Under the pieces are notes generated by a model. That model did no database searches, was not told the origin of the DNA, and saw nothing but the letters and a program-made list of their open reading frames with translations. Shown one piece after another: positions 8,028 through 13,657 of a stretch of DNA of 24,181 nucleotides. The position numbers and the translations under genes are program-made. Numbering within the stretch: the first letter of the stretch is position 1; each line of letters begins with the position of its first letter. The DNA comes from a virus: IMG/VR virus record IMGVR_UViG_3300030430_003277, positions 42,749 to 66,929 of that record; one strand, given 5' to 3'.

Positions 8028-8375
8028 TTAATCTCTCCTTGTGAATGGGTTTTTGGTTGTGTCTTCCTCTACTATTTCTTCTACTGAAATGAAAGGAATC
8101 AAATTTAATATTTTATTCCAGAAGTGAAATGACTTCACTTCATAGTAATAATTAGATAATATCGTTAATGGTTTAGTATTTTTATCATAGCCTTGTTTAA
8201 AGTCAGTATTATCATCTGTTAAGTCCCAATTTTCATTCATTGGAGCATTATCGTAATCATCTATATATTGTTCATCAATAGTCAATTGAGGTCTGCGTCT
8301 TTTAATTACAAGTCCTCTCTTTGGTCTAACCCAACCTTTCTTCGGGTCCCAAAATCTATTATCTTCATATGGCAT
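8028..8375 (-). CDS. Hypothetical protein
   Basis: The 115-residue product begins MPYEDNRFWDPKKGWVRPKR. The first third is basic and proline-rich, the middle acidic and disordered-looking (DDYDNAPMNENWDLTDDN), and the last third has an amphipathic aromatic stretch (FHFWNKILNLIPFI). AGGAGG precedes the start, embedded in the end of the small helix-turn-helix gene upstream. I do not recognise it. Confidence 0.7.
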   Translation of the reverse strand: MPYEDNRFWDPKKGWVRPKRGLVIKRRRPQLTIDEQYIDDYDNAPMNENWDLTDDNTDFKQGYDKNTKPLTILSNYYYEVKSFHFWNKILNLIPFISVEEIVEEDTTKNPFTRRD

Positions 8376-8376
8376 A

Positions 8377-8487
8377 TTACTTCCTCCTGTTTACTAAAGC
8401 CTTAATGACCTTTACATCTACTTTCATGATTCTAGCGACTTCATAAACACTATTACCATCTTCTAGTAACATTGCTATTTCTTTCAT
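8377..8487 (-). CDS. Tiny helix-turn-helix protein
   Basis: A 36-residue gene filling the gap before the 115-residue protein. The product is essentially one helix-turn-helix: EIAMLLEDGNSVYEVARIMK followed by VDVKVIKALVNRRK, like the C-terminal DNA-binding unit of resolvases. The ATG at 8487 overlaps the upstream stop as ATGA; a start nine bases earlier is possible. The 3' end carries the ribosome-binding site of the next gene. It could be a minimal DNA-binding protein or a peptide relic of a larger regulator. Confidence 0.65.
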   Translation of the reverse strand: MKEIAMLLEDGNSVYEVARIMKVDVKVIKALVNRRK

Positions 8488-8723
8488 TCTTCCCATGCAT
8501 CCATCTCCTGTAATTGGTATTGGTCGGCTAAGTAACTATCTAGTAACTCATCAATCTTATCGTAAAGACTCTTTGCTACTCCACCAATAATTTTTCTTTT
8601 CCAAGTTAGCCAAATCTTATGATGAGTATTCAAAACTACTTTTGGTTCTAAGTCATCACCGTAAGTAATTACAATTGGTGGCATATCATTTTCTTCTATT
8701 AATCTAAATTCTATTTGTGTCAT
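8484..8723 (-). CDS. Hypothetical protein
   Basis: The 79-residue product starts MTQIEFRLIEENDMPPIVIT, with a beta-rich first half and a helical, acidic C terminus (ELLDSYLADQYQLQEMDAWEE). GGAGATGAT precedes the ATG. It is the first protein gene downstream of tRNA-Arg on the minus strand and is coupled by ATGA to the helix-turn-helix gene. No family recognised. Confidence 0.7.
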   Translation of the reverse strand: MTQIEFRLIEENDMPPIVITYGDDLEPKVVLNTHHKIWLTWKRKIIGGVAKSLYDKIDELLDSYLADQYQLQEMDAWEE

Positions 8724-8746
8724 TATATCATCTCCGTTTTATCATA

Positions 8747-8818
8747 CGGGCGTAAGAGGAATCGAACCCCTATCTTCGGCTTAGAAGGCCAACATGCTAT
8801 CCGTTACACCATACGCCC
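8747..8818 (-). tRNA. tRNA-Arg (anticodon UCU)
   Basis: On the minus strand the sequence folds into a full cloverleaf: acceptor GGGCGTA/TACGCCC, D arm, anticodon stem around the seven-base loop CTTCTAA with anticodon TCT, and a T arm with GGTTCGATTCC. The discriminator base is G and CCA is not encoded. It reads AGA, the Arg codon most used in neighbouring genes. It sits inside the leftward gene cluster between two protein genes, with about 10 bp to the upstream gene's stop, so it is probably processed from the operon transcript. Confidence 0.95.
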
Positions 8819-8828
8819 ATGTATGATT

Positions 8829-9068
8829 TTAACCAAATAAATGGTTATTCTCTACTGGCTTATCGCCATTAAATTTACCACTCATGATTCTATGTAAGTT
8901 ACCACTTGCAACTGGATAAATAGTTTTTACATTATCCATAATTGCTCCTGCTGATAGAAGAACGGCTTCCCATTCCTCATCTCTTACTGCATTAAGCATG
9001 TTCTCTGCTAGTTTGTTAATCATAGTGTTCAATTCTTTTTCTATTGTGCTAAAGTATTTCTCTTTCAT
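8829..9068 (-). CDS. Hypothetical helical protein
   Basis: The 79-residue product begins MKEKYFSTIEKELNTMINKL and is predicted helical over most of its length, with a glycine- and asparagine-rich tail (GNLHRIMSGKFNGDKP). The start overlaps the upstream stop as ATGA. It ends just before tRNA-Arg. No recognisable motif. Confidence 0.7.
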   Translation of the reverse strand: MKEKYFSTIEKELNTMINKLAENMLNAVRDEEWEAVLLSAGAIMDNVKTIYPVASGNLHRIMSGKFNGDKPVENNHLFG

Positions 9069-9307
9069 AGGTTATCCCTCATCTTATCATAAAGCAATTC
9101 GTTTTGGTATTCTTCTTCTCTGATTTGAGATAGAATTTCATATGCTTCTTCTTGGCATTCATCAGAACAGATACTTTGTTCACTTTTTTCACCGCATATT
9201 GCACAGTGATTATCCCAATTGCCTGTCCTACCAACCATTCCATTTTCTAGAATGATGGTTGAATCATCATCGTAATAAATTACCATTTTCTTGATTTTCT
9301 TTTTCAT
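9065..9307 (-). CDS. Small zinc-binding protein
   Basis: The 80-residue product starts with a basic beta hairpin (MKKKIKKMVIYYDDDSTIIL). It then has CAICGEKSEQSICSDECQEE near residues 35-54, a C-x2-C-x8-C-x3-C zinc motif like the short treble-clef fingers found in many phage proteins, and a final acidic helix. ATGA overlaps couple it to both neighbours. Likely a nucleic-acid or protein adaptor; the exact role is unknown. Confidence 0.75.
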   Translation of the reverse strand: MKKKIKKMVIYYDDDSTIILENGMVGRTGNWDNHCAICGEKSEQSICSDECQEEAYEILSQIREEEYQNELLYDKMRDNL

Positions 9308-9681
9308 TCGTATCTCTCCATAAATTCTTCAAAAACATCAATATGTTTCCTTCGTAAAAATGCGACTAATTCTGTAAATCTATCACTAGATAATTTTAGC
9401 CGTTGTTCCAAAGATTGAATTTTCTCATGATGCATTTTAGCAAGTTCTTTGCTACACATCTTCTTCTTTGGTTTATTCTGTTGCCTGTTAAGGTCAATCT
9501 TGTAGTTTGCTTTTATCCAAGATATGCAAGGTCGGATACCTTTCTCGGCAGGATGGAAAGAATAGAACGGTTGTCCTATCTTGTATATCCTCCAACAGTT
9601 GTCTCCAATATCTACATTGAAGCCCTCTTGTTCTAGTTGTTTCTTAAATTTCAAGACTTTTCCATTTATATGTTTAGACAT
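9304..9681 (-). CDS. Hypothetical protein with compact N-terminal domain and helical tail
   Basis: The 125-residue product has an N-terminal alpha/beta unit of about 60 residues (KVLKFKKQLEQEGFNVDIGD, WRIYKIGQPFYSFHP, WIKANYKIDL) that loosely recalls the HicA/YcfA double-stranded-RNA-binding fold, although the usual catalytic His context is not clear. A lysine-rich linker (KPKKKMCSKE) leads to a coiled-coil tail. It overlaps the gene upstream by 16 bases. The fold suggestion is weak. Confidence 0.7.
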   Translation of the reverse strand: MSKHINGKVLKFKKQLEQEGFNVDIGDNCWRIYKIGQPFYSFHPAEKGIRPCISWIKANYKIDLNRQQNKPKKKMCSKELAKMHHEKIQSLEQRLKLSSDRFTELVAFLRRKHIDVFEEFMERYE

Positions 9682-10361
9682 TCATTTGCCCTCCTTATTC
9701 TTTCGTTTTCTGATTCTAACCAATCATTCCATTCTTGGTCTTTTTTCTGTATATGGTCTTTAGGCCACCAAGAAGGTTGCCTATTCATTTTCCACTCTGC
9801 AAATCTCCACTTGCCTTCTAAATAATAATGACGGTATGATTTGATGACATATTTCCATTCTCTCTCGTCATACCAGTTTTGGTCAGCAAAAACCATATCG
9901 AAATTTCTTTCAATTCGATACTTATCATCCATAGCGATTAGCACAGGAGTAAGTCTTTGATATTCGTAATTGTGTTGGTTATAAATTAAATCTTCATAAA
10001 TCATACAATCGAGTATTCGTTTTTCTGAACCATGTTCTTTACCATTGTAGCGATAAGAGTATTCTTTGCACAAAGCCTTACCGTGTTGAAAGAGCCAATC
10101 AAAATTATCTTTCGACTGTCTAGACCATATCGTTGAGGGGTGATTTAACATTGCAGGTTTCATCAACACTGAGTTAATTTCTTCATGGTATTTTTTAAGG
10201 TCACGCAATTTAGGTATTCTACCTTTCACATCAACAAATTGCATGTATAGAATATTTGTATGTAACATCTGACAAGTCTCTGTCGGCATCTTTACTACAT
10301 GTTTATCTATCATTTCTTTTGCTGATTTATGAGGACATTTTGATAGTGCAAAAATATTCAT
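9666..10361 (-). CDS. Conserved viral protein of the MNIFxL...DKHVVKM type
   Basis: The 231-residue product opens MNIFALSKCPHKSAKEMIDK followed by HVVKMPTETCQML. It continues with HPSTIWSRQSKDNFDWLFQHGKALCKEY, then LTPVLIAMDDKY, and closes with SYRHYYLEGKWRFAEW. This series of blocks matches a family I have seen repeatedly in marine phages and viruses, normally annotated as hypothetical or as a putative pyrimidine-dimer glycosylase relative. I would not assign the enzyme activity. Start is fixed by an ATGA overlap with the gene upstream. Confidence 0.75.
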   Translation of the reverse strand: MNIFALSKCPHKSAKEMIDKHVVKMPTETCQMLHTNILYMQFVDVKGRIPKLRDLKKYHEEINSVLMKPAMLNHPSTIWSRQSKDNFDWLFQHGKALCKEYSYRYNGKEHGSEKRILDCMIYEDLIYNQHNYEYQRLTPVLIAMDDKYRIERNFDMVFADQNWYDEREWKYVIKSYRHYYLEGKWRFAEWKMNRQPSWWPKDHIQKKDQEWNDWLESENERIRRANECLNI

Positions 10362-10582
10362 TCTTCCATCTCCAACTTTCTTTTTTCTAATATAACTATA
10401 ATATCAAGTAATTGTTGCCTAGCACTTTCATAATCGTCTTTATCTAAATGCATTAGAGCCGCATATGTCATACCAACCATGCCCCTAATTAAATCATCAA
10501 CTGAATTTCTCAAACTTTCACATTGTTCAGTAATTACACTTTGAACTTCTTCTAGTAATCTATTTCTTTCTTCATCATTCAT
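10358..10582 (-). CDS. Hypothetical helical protein
   Basis: The 74-residue product begins MNDEERNRLLEEVQSVITEQ and is all-helical in appearance, with a final heptad stretch (QQLLDIIVILEKRKLEMEE). GGAG lies 8-12 bases before the ATG. It is the first gene after the long inverted repeat at 10595-10780. No family recognised. Confidence 0.7.
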   Translation of the reverse strand: MNDEERNRLLEEVQSVITEQCESLRNSVDDLIRGMVGMTYAALMHLDKDDYESARQQLLDIIVILEKRKLEMEE

Positions 10583-10594
10583 AATCTCATCTCC

Positions 10595-10780
10595 ATCTAT
10601 AGAACGATGCCCCGCCCTTCATGCAGAGGTCTATTAGGCCAGCCCAATAGTTTTGAGTGCATTCAAGATTATCTATTCTCAAACAATAGTTTTGAACCCA
10701 TCTACTTCGCTTTCATTACTCAGACCGTTATCCAGTTTAACCCTTTTAACTCATACCTTTTGGTTACTCGCTCTATAGAT
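10595..10780 (-). ncRNA. Intra-operon structured element with 13-bp terminal inverted repeat
   Basis: The gap between two genes is closed by an inverted repeat matching at 12 of 13 positions (ATCTATAGAACGA at 10595-10607 and TCGCTCTATAGAT at 10768-10780). Inside are smaller stems (CTATT/AATAG near 10631-10650, TTTGAG/CTCAAA near 10651-10682) and a direct repeat CAATAGTTTTGA about 38 bp apart. There is no plausible gene on either strand. It may be an RNA element, a small inserted element or a processing site; the evidence is only the hand-found pairing. Confidence 0.45.
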
Positions 10781-10802
10781 AGTGGTGGGACTCATTCAAA
10801 TC

Positions 10803-11063
10803 TTATTCTTCCATTGATATTAGAAGTAATACAAGATAACCGATTAGGTCTAATATTACATCTGTATCACTTTCTATAGATTCATCTCCTTGAAGTAATC
10901 TATTTAATTTATCATCTATTCTAACACGAATCAATTCCTCTGCTGAACCATTAGCAAATATGCCAAGGGGATTCATTGCGGAATCTCCGTATTGCTTATT
11001 CTTTGATAGTAGTAACTTCTCTATCATTTTGATTGTGTCTTTTATTTTCTTTTGTGTATCCAT
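10803..11063 (-). CDS. DUF1599 / Nmad1-like protein
   Basis: The 86-residue product has the blocks of this phage family: KNKQYGDSAMNPLGIF at about residues 22-37, then RIDDKLNRLLQGD, then DVILDLIGYLVLL. The KNxxYG and DKxxRL motifs and the final DLxxY helix resemble all-alpha NTP pyrophosphohydrolase-type proteins that act around modified nucleotides, so a role in the nucleotide pool or DNA modification is likely but unproven. AGGTGAT precedes the ATG. It is the first gene of the leftward arm. Confidence 0.7.
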   Translation of the reverse strand: MDTQKKIKDTIKMIEKLLLSKNKQYGDSAMNPLGIFANGSAEELIRVRIDDKLNRLLQGDESIESDTDVILDLIGYLVLLLISMEE

Positions 11064-11074
11064 ATCATCACCTG

Positions 11075-11109
11075 TTTATGCTAGTAGTTTCACATTAAAA
11101 AACTCATAT
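11075..11109 (-). promoter_or_regulatory. Candidate promoter of the leftward operon
   Basis: Reading leftward, a T-rich/AT-rich stretch (TTTTTTAATG, rc of 11094-11103) lies about 20 bases before a CTACTAG sequence and then the AGGTGAT ribosome-binding site of the first gene. A CATATG sits just upstream at 11104-11109. The spacing suits an archaeal TATA box and start site, but no experiment supports it here. Confidence 0.4.
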
Positions 11110-11166
11110 GAAAAAAATCTGGAATTTTCCTGCTTCTTTCATTATTGTAGTATATTTTCGCATTAT

Positions 11167-11200
11167 GCAGTCTTTGTAAAAAATGCAAAGATGACACTGC
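11167..11200. repeat. Imperfect palindrome in the intergenic region
   Basis: GCAGT and ACTGC enclose CTTTG and CAAAG, giving a hairpin with two short stem blocks. The CTTTG/CAAAG pair recalls the loop motifs of the array junctions, but the ACCATATGGT decamer is absent. Confidence 0.4.
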
Positions 11201-11216
11201 GAGCCATTTTGTAGAA

Positions 11217-11336
11217 TATTGTAATATTGTAGATATTGTAACACTTCCCATAGAGAAAGAAAGTAAGTAAAAGAAAGAGAGTATAATATATATTATATTA
11301 TTACAATATTTACAATATTACAATAATACTTACTTT
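11217..11336. repeat. Large AT-rich inverted repeat with central palindrome; candidate replication origin
   Basis: Two arms of about 25 bp (11217-11241 and 11301-11325) are inverted copies that differ at one position; each is built from three ATTGTA-like units. Outside one arm and inside the other lies a further pair, GAAAGTAAGTA and TACTTACTTTC. Between the arms, 11282-11297 is a perfect 16-bp palindrome (TATAATATATATTATA). The element lies close to where leftward and rightward transcription arms diverge and contains no gene. Iteron-like units plus an easily melted palindrome suggest an origin, but a transcription-control or packaging site is possible. Confidence 0.5.
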
Positions 11337-11736
11337 CTCTTTTGCGTCCCTCGGTTTTTCCCCATTTTTGATTTTGTAGTTCACTACAATAATTGCAAAA
11401 TAAAGAAAAATCCATATTATCAAATCAAATATTATGTATTAATTATCTAATACCTATACATTATATTATACTGTATATGTCAATTGAATGTAACCCAAAT
11501 AAATCCATACAAAAATGGGTGGTAAAATTGACTACCTTGTGATACTGCGTTGATATACTAAGGTTAGGTATTAGTCGCATTGAAGAAGTCAATCTCCATG
11601 CGAGATAATCTAAGAATGAATATTGAATCATTCTCAGTATTGGGATTCTTGGAAACTATTTAAACTGGCATATTTGCAAGTCGAGCATCAAAAACTTAAC
11701 TTTAAGAAAAATAATTTCAAGTTTAAGTCTCTACCA
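11337..11736. other. Non-coding AT-rich region with paired segments
   Basis: No credible gene. ATTGACT (11527-11533) pairs with AGTCAAT (11587-11593), enclosing ACCTT/AAGGT. A 7-bp hairpin AGAATGA/TCATTCT lies at 11613-11634. The stretch just before the first ACCATATGGT would be the position of a Z-type spacer in the array order, but it resembles Z1 and Z2 only weakly. Confidence 0.4.
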
Positions 11737-11768
11737 ACCATATGGTCATAACTTTGAGAAGAATGACC
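11737..11768 (+). repeat. Array junction 1 (Z|X): decamer plus X-type hairpin
   Basis: ACCATATGGT at 11737-11746, then stem GGTCAT (11744-11749) / ATGACC (11763-11768) around the loop AACTTTGAG. This is the non-promoter end of module X1: no CTACTAT-like box follows. The left side lacks the hairpin seen at Y ends. Confidence 0.7.
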
Positions 11769-11838
11769 CCGAAGGGTGAATGTTTAGTTTTCGGCTTTTT
11801 GGCATATCTGCCGAGGCTCCCTTGCCTGTGGTAAACAT
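11767..11838 (-). terminator. Paired 3' region of module X1
   Basis: Downstream of the X1 gene, ATGTTTA (11780-11786) pairs with TAAACAT (11832-11838) around two smaller stems (TCGGC/GCCGA, AGGC/GCCT). An ACCC-CGAA-GGGT mini-hairpin precedes it near 11766-11777. Similar CCCGAAGGG units occur at the corresponding ends of Y1 and Y3. It could stop transcription or protect the RNA end. Confidence 0.35.
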
Positions 11839-11865
11839 ACAAAACCACTCCCCAGTATCTCAAAT

Positions 11866-12132
11866 TCACTCCTCCTCATCAAAAGGAGTCCATGCAGAGT
11901 GAAAACTCTCAAAAAATGAATTAAAAATATCTATATTCATTATTTGCCAAATTTGCATACCTTGGTGATGCTCCTCAATTTCAATGTTCATAGGTGTCCC
12001 AATTTCTTCATGATAGGTTGAATATATATCTCCATAATATACAGGTAGTAAACTATCAATAAATTCATTAATTCCGTCTTCATCATCATATTGCTTCTTG
12101 TATTCTTTAACCATGTCTTCCCAATCAATCAT
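11866..12132 (-). CDS. Acidic hypothetical protein (module X1)
   Basis: The 88-residue product begins MIDWEDMVKEYKKQYDDEDG and ends in DEEE; it is strongly acidic and mostly helical. It is the only gene of module X1, reads leftward, and its ATG directly follows the box CTTACTATC, about 55 bp from the decamer. There is no ribosome-binding site, so translation is probably leaderless. The acid-rich composition could suit DNA mimicry, which is speculation. Confidence 0.7.
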   Translation of the reverse strand: MIDWEDMVKEYKKQYDDEDGINEFIDSLLPVYYGDIYSTYHEEIGTPMNIEIEEHHQGMQIWQIMNIDIFNSFFESFHSAWTPFDEEE

Positions 12133-12141
12133 GATAGTAAG
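12130..12141 (-). promoter_or_regulatory. Start box of module X1 (CTTACTATCATG)
   Basis: Minus-strand CTTACTATC runs straight into the start codon. It lies about 46-54 bp inside junction 2, as in the other modules, and is probably the transcription start region. Confidence 0.5.
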
Positions 12142-12160
12142 GTTTAATCATTTTTCATAA

Positions 12161-12217
12161 GGTAACATAATCCTCAAAGTTTTGTTACCATATGGTATGT
12201 TGCTTTGTAAACATACC
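12161..12217 (-). repeat. Array junction 2 (X|Y): two hairpins sharing the decamer
   Basis: ACCATATGGT at 12187-12196. The X side forms GGTAAC (12161-12166) / GTTACC (12184-12189) with CCTCAAAGTT in the loop; the Y side forms GGTATG (12194-12199) / CATACC (12212-12217) with GCTTTGT in the loop. Stem sequences differ from those of other junctions but pair fully. Confidence 0.75.
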
Positions 12218-12251
12218 TCACAAGAAATGCCCGAAGGCAAATCCTGTGAGG
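12216..12251 (-). terminator. Hairpin after the Y1 gene
   Basis: CCTCACA (12216-12222) pairs with TGTGAGG (12245-12251), and inside it TGCC-CGAA-GGCA makes a perfect short stem. It lies between the stop of the Y1 gene and the module end, where a terminator is expected. No T-run is obvious. Confidence 0.4.
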
Positions 12252-12273
12252 TGCAAGCCAAGAACGATTAGGC

Positions 12274-12804
12274 TCAGACTTCAGCCTCCTCAACTGCTGG
12301 AACAGTAAGGTTTGGTGAACCATCCTTACTTAGTGTTCCATCCCACTGAATCAATTCAGCGTTTTTGTCGGTGTAGTTCTTGTAGTATCCTGTAAGCCTT
12401 GTTTTCAAGTTTGCAACTTGAGCCTTTGCATAGGACTCCGCATTTTCGTAAGGAGTGTATCCAGCGATACCTCTTGCACGAAGCACTTGAGCATACATTG
12501 GGTGGCTAGCAAAAAGCGCACTTTGGCCAGTTGCATATTCCGCACATAGTATCTCCATAGAGTCCTGCACTGCTTGGGGGAGTGAACTTCTCTTGCCGAT
12601 AATAATCGGTGAGTTATCCACAGTTGCGAACATATTGGTAATGTTGTTCCAATATCGCTTACGGTATTCGGGTTTTTCTGTTCCTTGTTTTAGGTTCCAC
12701 ATCAAAGGTGCTTCCATGTCTCCAACATCGTTATTCTTGATGTGGGATTCAATCAAAGCAACCCGTGAGTTCCACTTGTCATCATCCATTGTATAGTCTG
12801 CCAT
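12274..12804 (-). CDS. Hypothetical protein of module Y1, unusually GC-rich
   Basis: The 176-residue product begins MADYTMDDDKWNSRVALIES. The ATG at 12804 follows AGGAGAT with good spacing; the in-frame ATG at 12813 overlaps that site and is less likely. The protein is soluble, mostly helical, with a conserved-looking middle (IIIGKRSSLPQAVQDSMEIL) and an Ala/Val-rich acidic tail (NLTVPAVEEAEV). Base composition is clearly less AT-rich than neighbours, with more C- and G-ending codons, which may mean high expression or a different source. It is the only large gene in the array and has a leader of about 50 bases. I do not recognise it; an abundant DNA-binding or virion protein is possible. Confidence 0.8.
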   Translation of the reverse strand: MADYTMDDDKWNSRVALIESHIKNNDVGDMEAPLMWNLKQGTEKPEYRKRYWNNITNMFATVDNSPIIIGKRSSLPQAVQDSMEILCAEYATGQSALFASHPMYAQVLRARGIAGYTPYENAESYAKAQVANLKTRLTGYYKNYTDKNAELIQWDGTLSKDGSPNLTVPAVEEAEV

Positions 12805-12851
12805 TCTTTTCATCTCCTGTTAATCAATCTGATTCAATCGTTCTTGACTTG

Positions 12852-12860
12852 CAATAGTAG
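12852..12860 (-). promoter_or_regulatory. Start box of module Y1 (CTACTATTG)
   Basis: Minus-strand CTACTATTG lies 41-49 bp inside junction 3. Unlike most modules the gene does not begin here; it starts about 48 bp further on behind a ribosome-binding site, so the box is a transcription rather than a translation signal. Confidence 0.5.
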
Positions 12861-12882
12861 AGAATGTTGAATCTATTTGTAG

Positions 12883-12910
12883 GGTTCTGTGCAAAGCCGA
12901 ACCATATGGT
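12883..12910 (+). repeat. Array junction 3 (Y|Z): Y-type hairpin plus decamer
   Basis: GGTTC (12883-12887) / GAACC (12899-12903) around TGTGCAAAGCC, then ACCATATGGT at 12901-12910 and the Z-type start AATGAAAAATGT. This is the promoter end of module Y1 read on the minus strand. Confidence 0.7.
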
Positions 12911-13066
12911 AATGAAAAATGTAGGATAATTTAGTGAAAAATGTCAATTTACTTGAGAATATGCGGAAAACAGAAAACAATGTCAATATTCTAGCATATC
13001 GCTACTCATCTGAGATTATTTTCAAGTCGCACCTTCATATACCCTCGACTAAAGTTTTTTCATCGA
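12911..13066. other. Z1 spacer, non-coding
   Basis: It begins AATGAAAAATGT, contains a second TGAAAAATGT about 22 bp later, and ends TTTTTTCATCGA before the decamer, so its two ends are roughly inverted copies (TGAAAAA). The middle has CTAGCATATCG and GAGATTATT, echoing Z2. A frame exists on the plus strand but has no start signal or recognisable composition; I regard the spacer as non-coding. Confidence 0.5.
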
Positions 13067-13099
13067 ACCATATGGTATCGAACTTTGAGGAAAGATACC
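13067..13099 (+). repeat. Array junction 4 (Z|X): decamer plus X-type hairpin
   Basis: ACCATATGGT at 13067-13076, then GGTATC (13074-13079) / GATACC (13094-13099) around GAACTTTGAGGAAA. This is the promoter end of module X2. Confidence 0.75.
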
Positions 13100-13118
13100 T
13101 TATGTCAAAATTGTAGTG

Positions 13119-13131
13119 CTATCTATTGATG
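13119..13131 (+). promoter_or_regulatory. Start box of module X2 (CTATCTATTGATG)
   Basis: A slightly altered version of the CTACTATTG box, 43-52 bp inside junction 4 and ending at the ATG of the first X2 gene. Confidence 0.45.
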
Positions 13132-13242
13132 AACAGGACACAGTTACGGAACAAATACCTAACAAGAGAAGAAATTGACCTATTGAAAGCCATTGCAGAT
13201 TGCAAAGGTAAAGATTGGTTGCAGAACAAGGAGGAATATTGA
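13129..13242 (+). CDS. Tiny basic protein (module X2, first gene)
   Basis: The 37-residue product begins MNRTQLRNKYLTREEIDLLK and ends DWLQNKEEY; it is a short helical, charged peptide. The ATG abuts the start box about 52 bp from the decamer, as in modules X1, X3 and Y3. Its stop overlaps the next start as TGATG, and its last codons carry that gene's GGAGG, so the two are coupled. Small but well supported by position. Confidence 0.6.
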   Translation: MNRTQLRNKYLTREEIDLLKAIADCKGKDWLQNKEEY

Positions 13243-13493
13243 TGGAATATACAGATGAACAAGTAGAACGAATTTTTGAATTAATGCAAATAGTGATTGA
13301 CAATGCCACAGGGGGTTTTGCTGATTATGCAAAGACCTATGCTAATGCGTCATTAGAAGCATATCACATGTATGGTGATGAGGGATTGGAACAACAAATC
13401 CCATATGTTCTCGCTAACCTACAAAGTTGGAGAGGAGAACTTGCAAAACGCACCAAAGCAGAATTGAAGACATTTAACAGGTTTACACGCTAA
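13242..13493 (+). CDS. Hypothetical protein (module X2, second gene)
   Basis: The 83-residue product begins MEYTDEQVERIFELMQIVID. An upstream in-frame ATG at 13215 would add nine residues, but GGAGG lies eight bases before 13242 and the upstream small gene ends there, so 13242 is chosen. The protein is helical, with GGFADYAKTYANASLEAYHM in the middle and a basic end (RTKAELKTFNRFTR). No family recognised. A strong G/C hairpin follows. Confidence 0.7.
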   Translation: MEYTDEQVERIFELMQIVIDNATGGFADYAKTYANASLEAYHMYGDEGLEQQIPYVLANLQSWRGELAKRTKAELKTFNRFTR

Positions 13494-13521
13494 TGTCCCA
13501 ACGGAAGGTTTTCAACAAAAT

Positions 13522-13558
13522 GCTCCCCCCCACCTTCAGCCTCTTAAGCGGGGGGAGC
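13522..13558 (+). terminator. Strong G/C hairpin after the X2 genes
   Basis: GCTCCCCCC (13522-13530) pairs perfectly with GGGGGGAGC (13550-13558), a 9-bp stem that stands out in AT-rich DNA, with GACTTTT directly after it. It lies 30 bp after the X2 stop and is the best terminator candidate in the window. Confidence 0.6.
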
Positions 13559-13570
13559 GACTTTTAGCAT

Positions 13571-13625
13571 GGTTGTTCAGCCTCAAAGTTAAACAACCAT
13601 ATGGTAAGGGCTTTGTATTCTTACC
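13571..13625 (-). repeat. Array junction 5 (X|Y): two hairpins sharing the decamer
   Basis: ACCATATGGT at 13596-13605. X side: GGTTGTT (13571-13577) / AACAACC (13592-13598) around CCTCAAAGTT. Y side: GGTAAG (13603-13608) / CTTACC (13620-13625) around GGCTTTGTATT. Same plan as junction 2 with quite different stems. Confidence 0.75.
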
Positions 13626-13645
13626 TTGAAATACATTAGCCAAAT

Positions 13646-13657
13646 CCTACTATCACG
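13646..13657 (+). promoter_or_regulatory. Start box of module Y2 (CCTACTATCACG)
   Basis: Lies 41-52 bp inside junction 5, at the position where other modules have CTACTATYATG, but the ATG is replaced by ACG. The Y2 transcript would then begin with a long leader. Confidence 0.45.

Noticed and set aside
10607-10879. Plus-strand frame over the structured gap
   Set aside because: It runs antisense into the DUF1599-like gene, and the region is better explained by inverted repeats.
12934-13116. Plus-strand frame across Z1 and junction 4
   Set aside because: It crosses the decamer and hairpin of junction 4, has no ribosome-binding site and no protein-like pattern.
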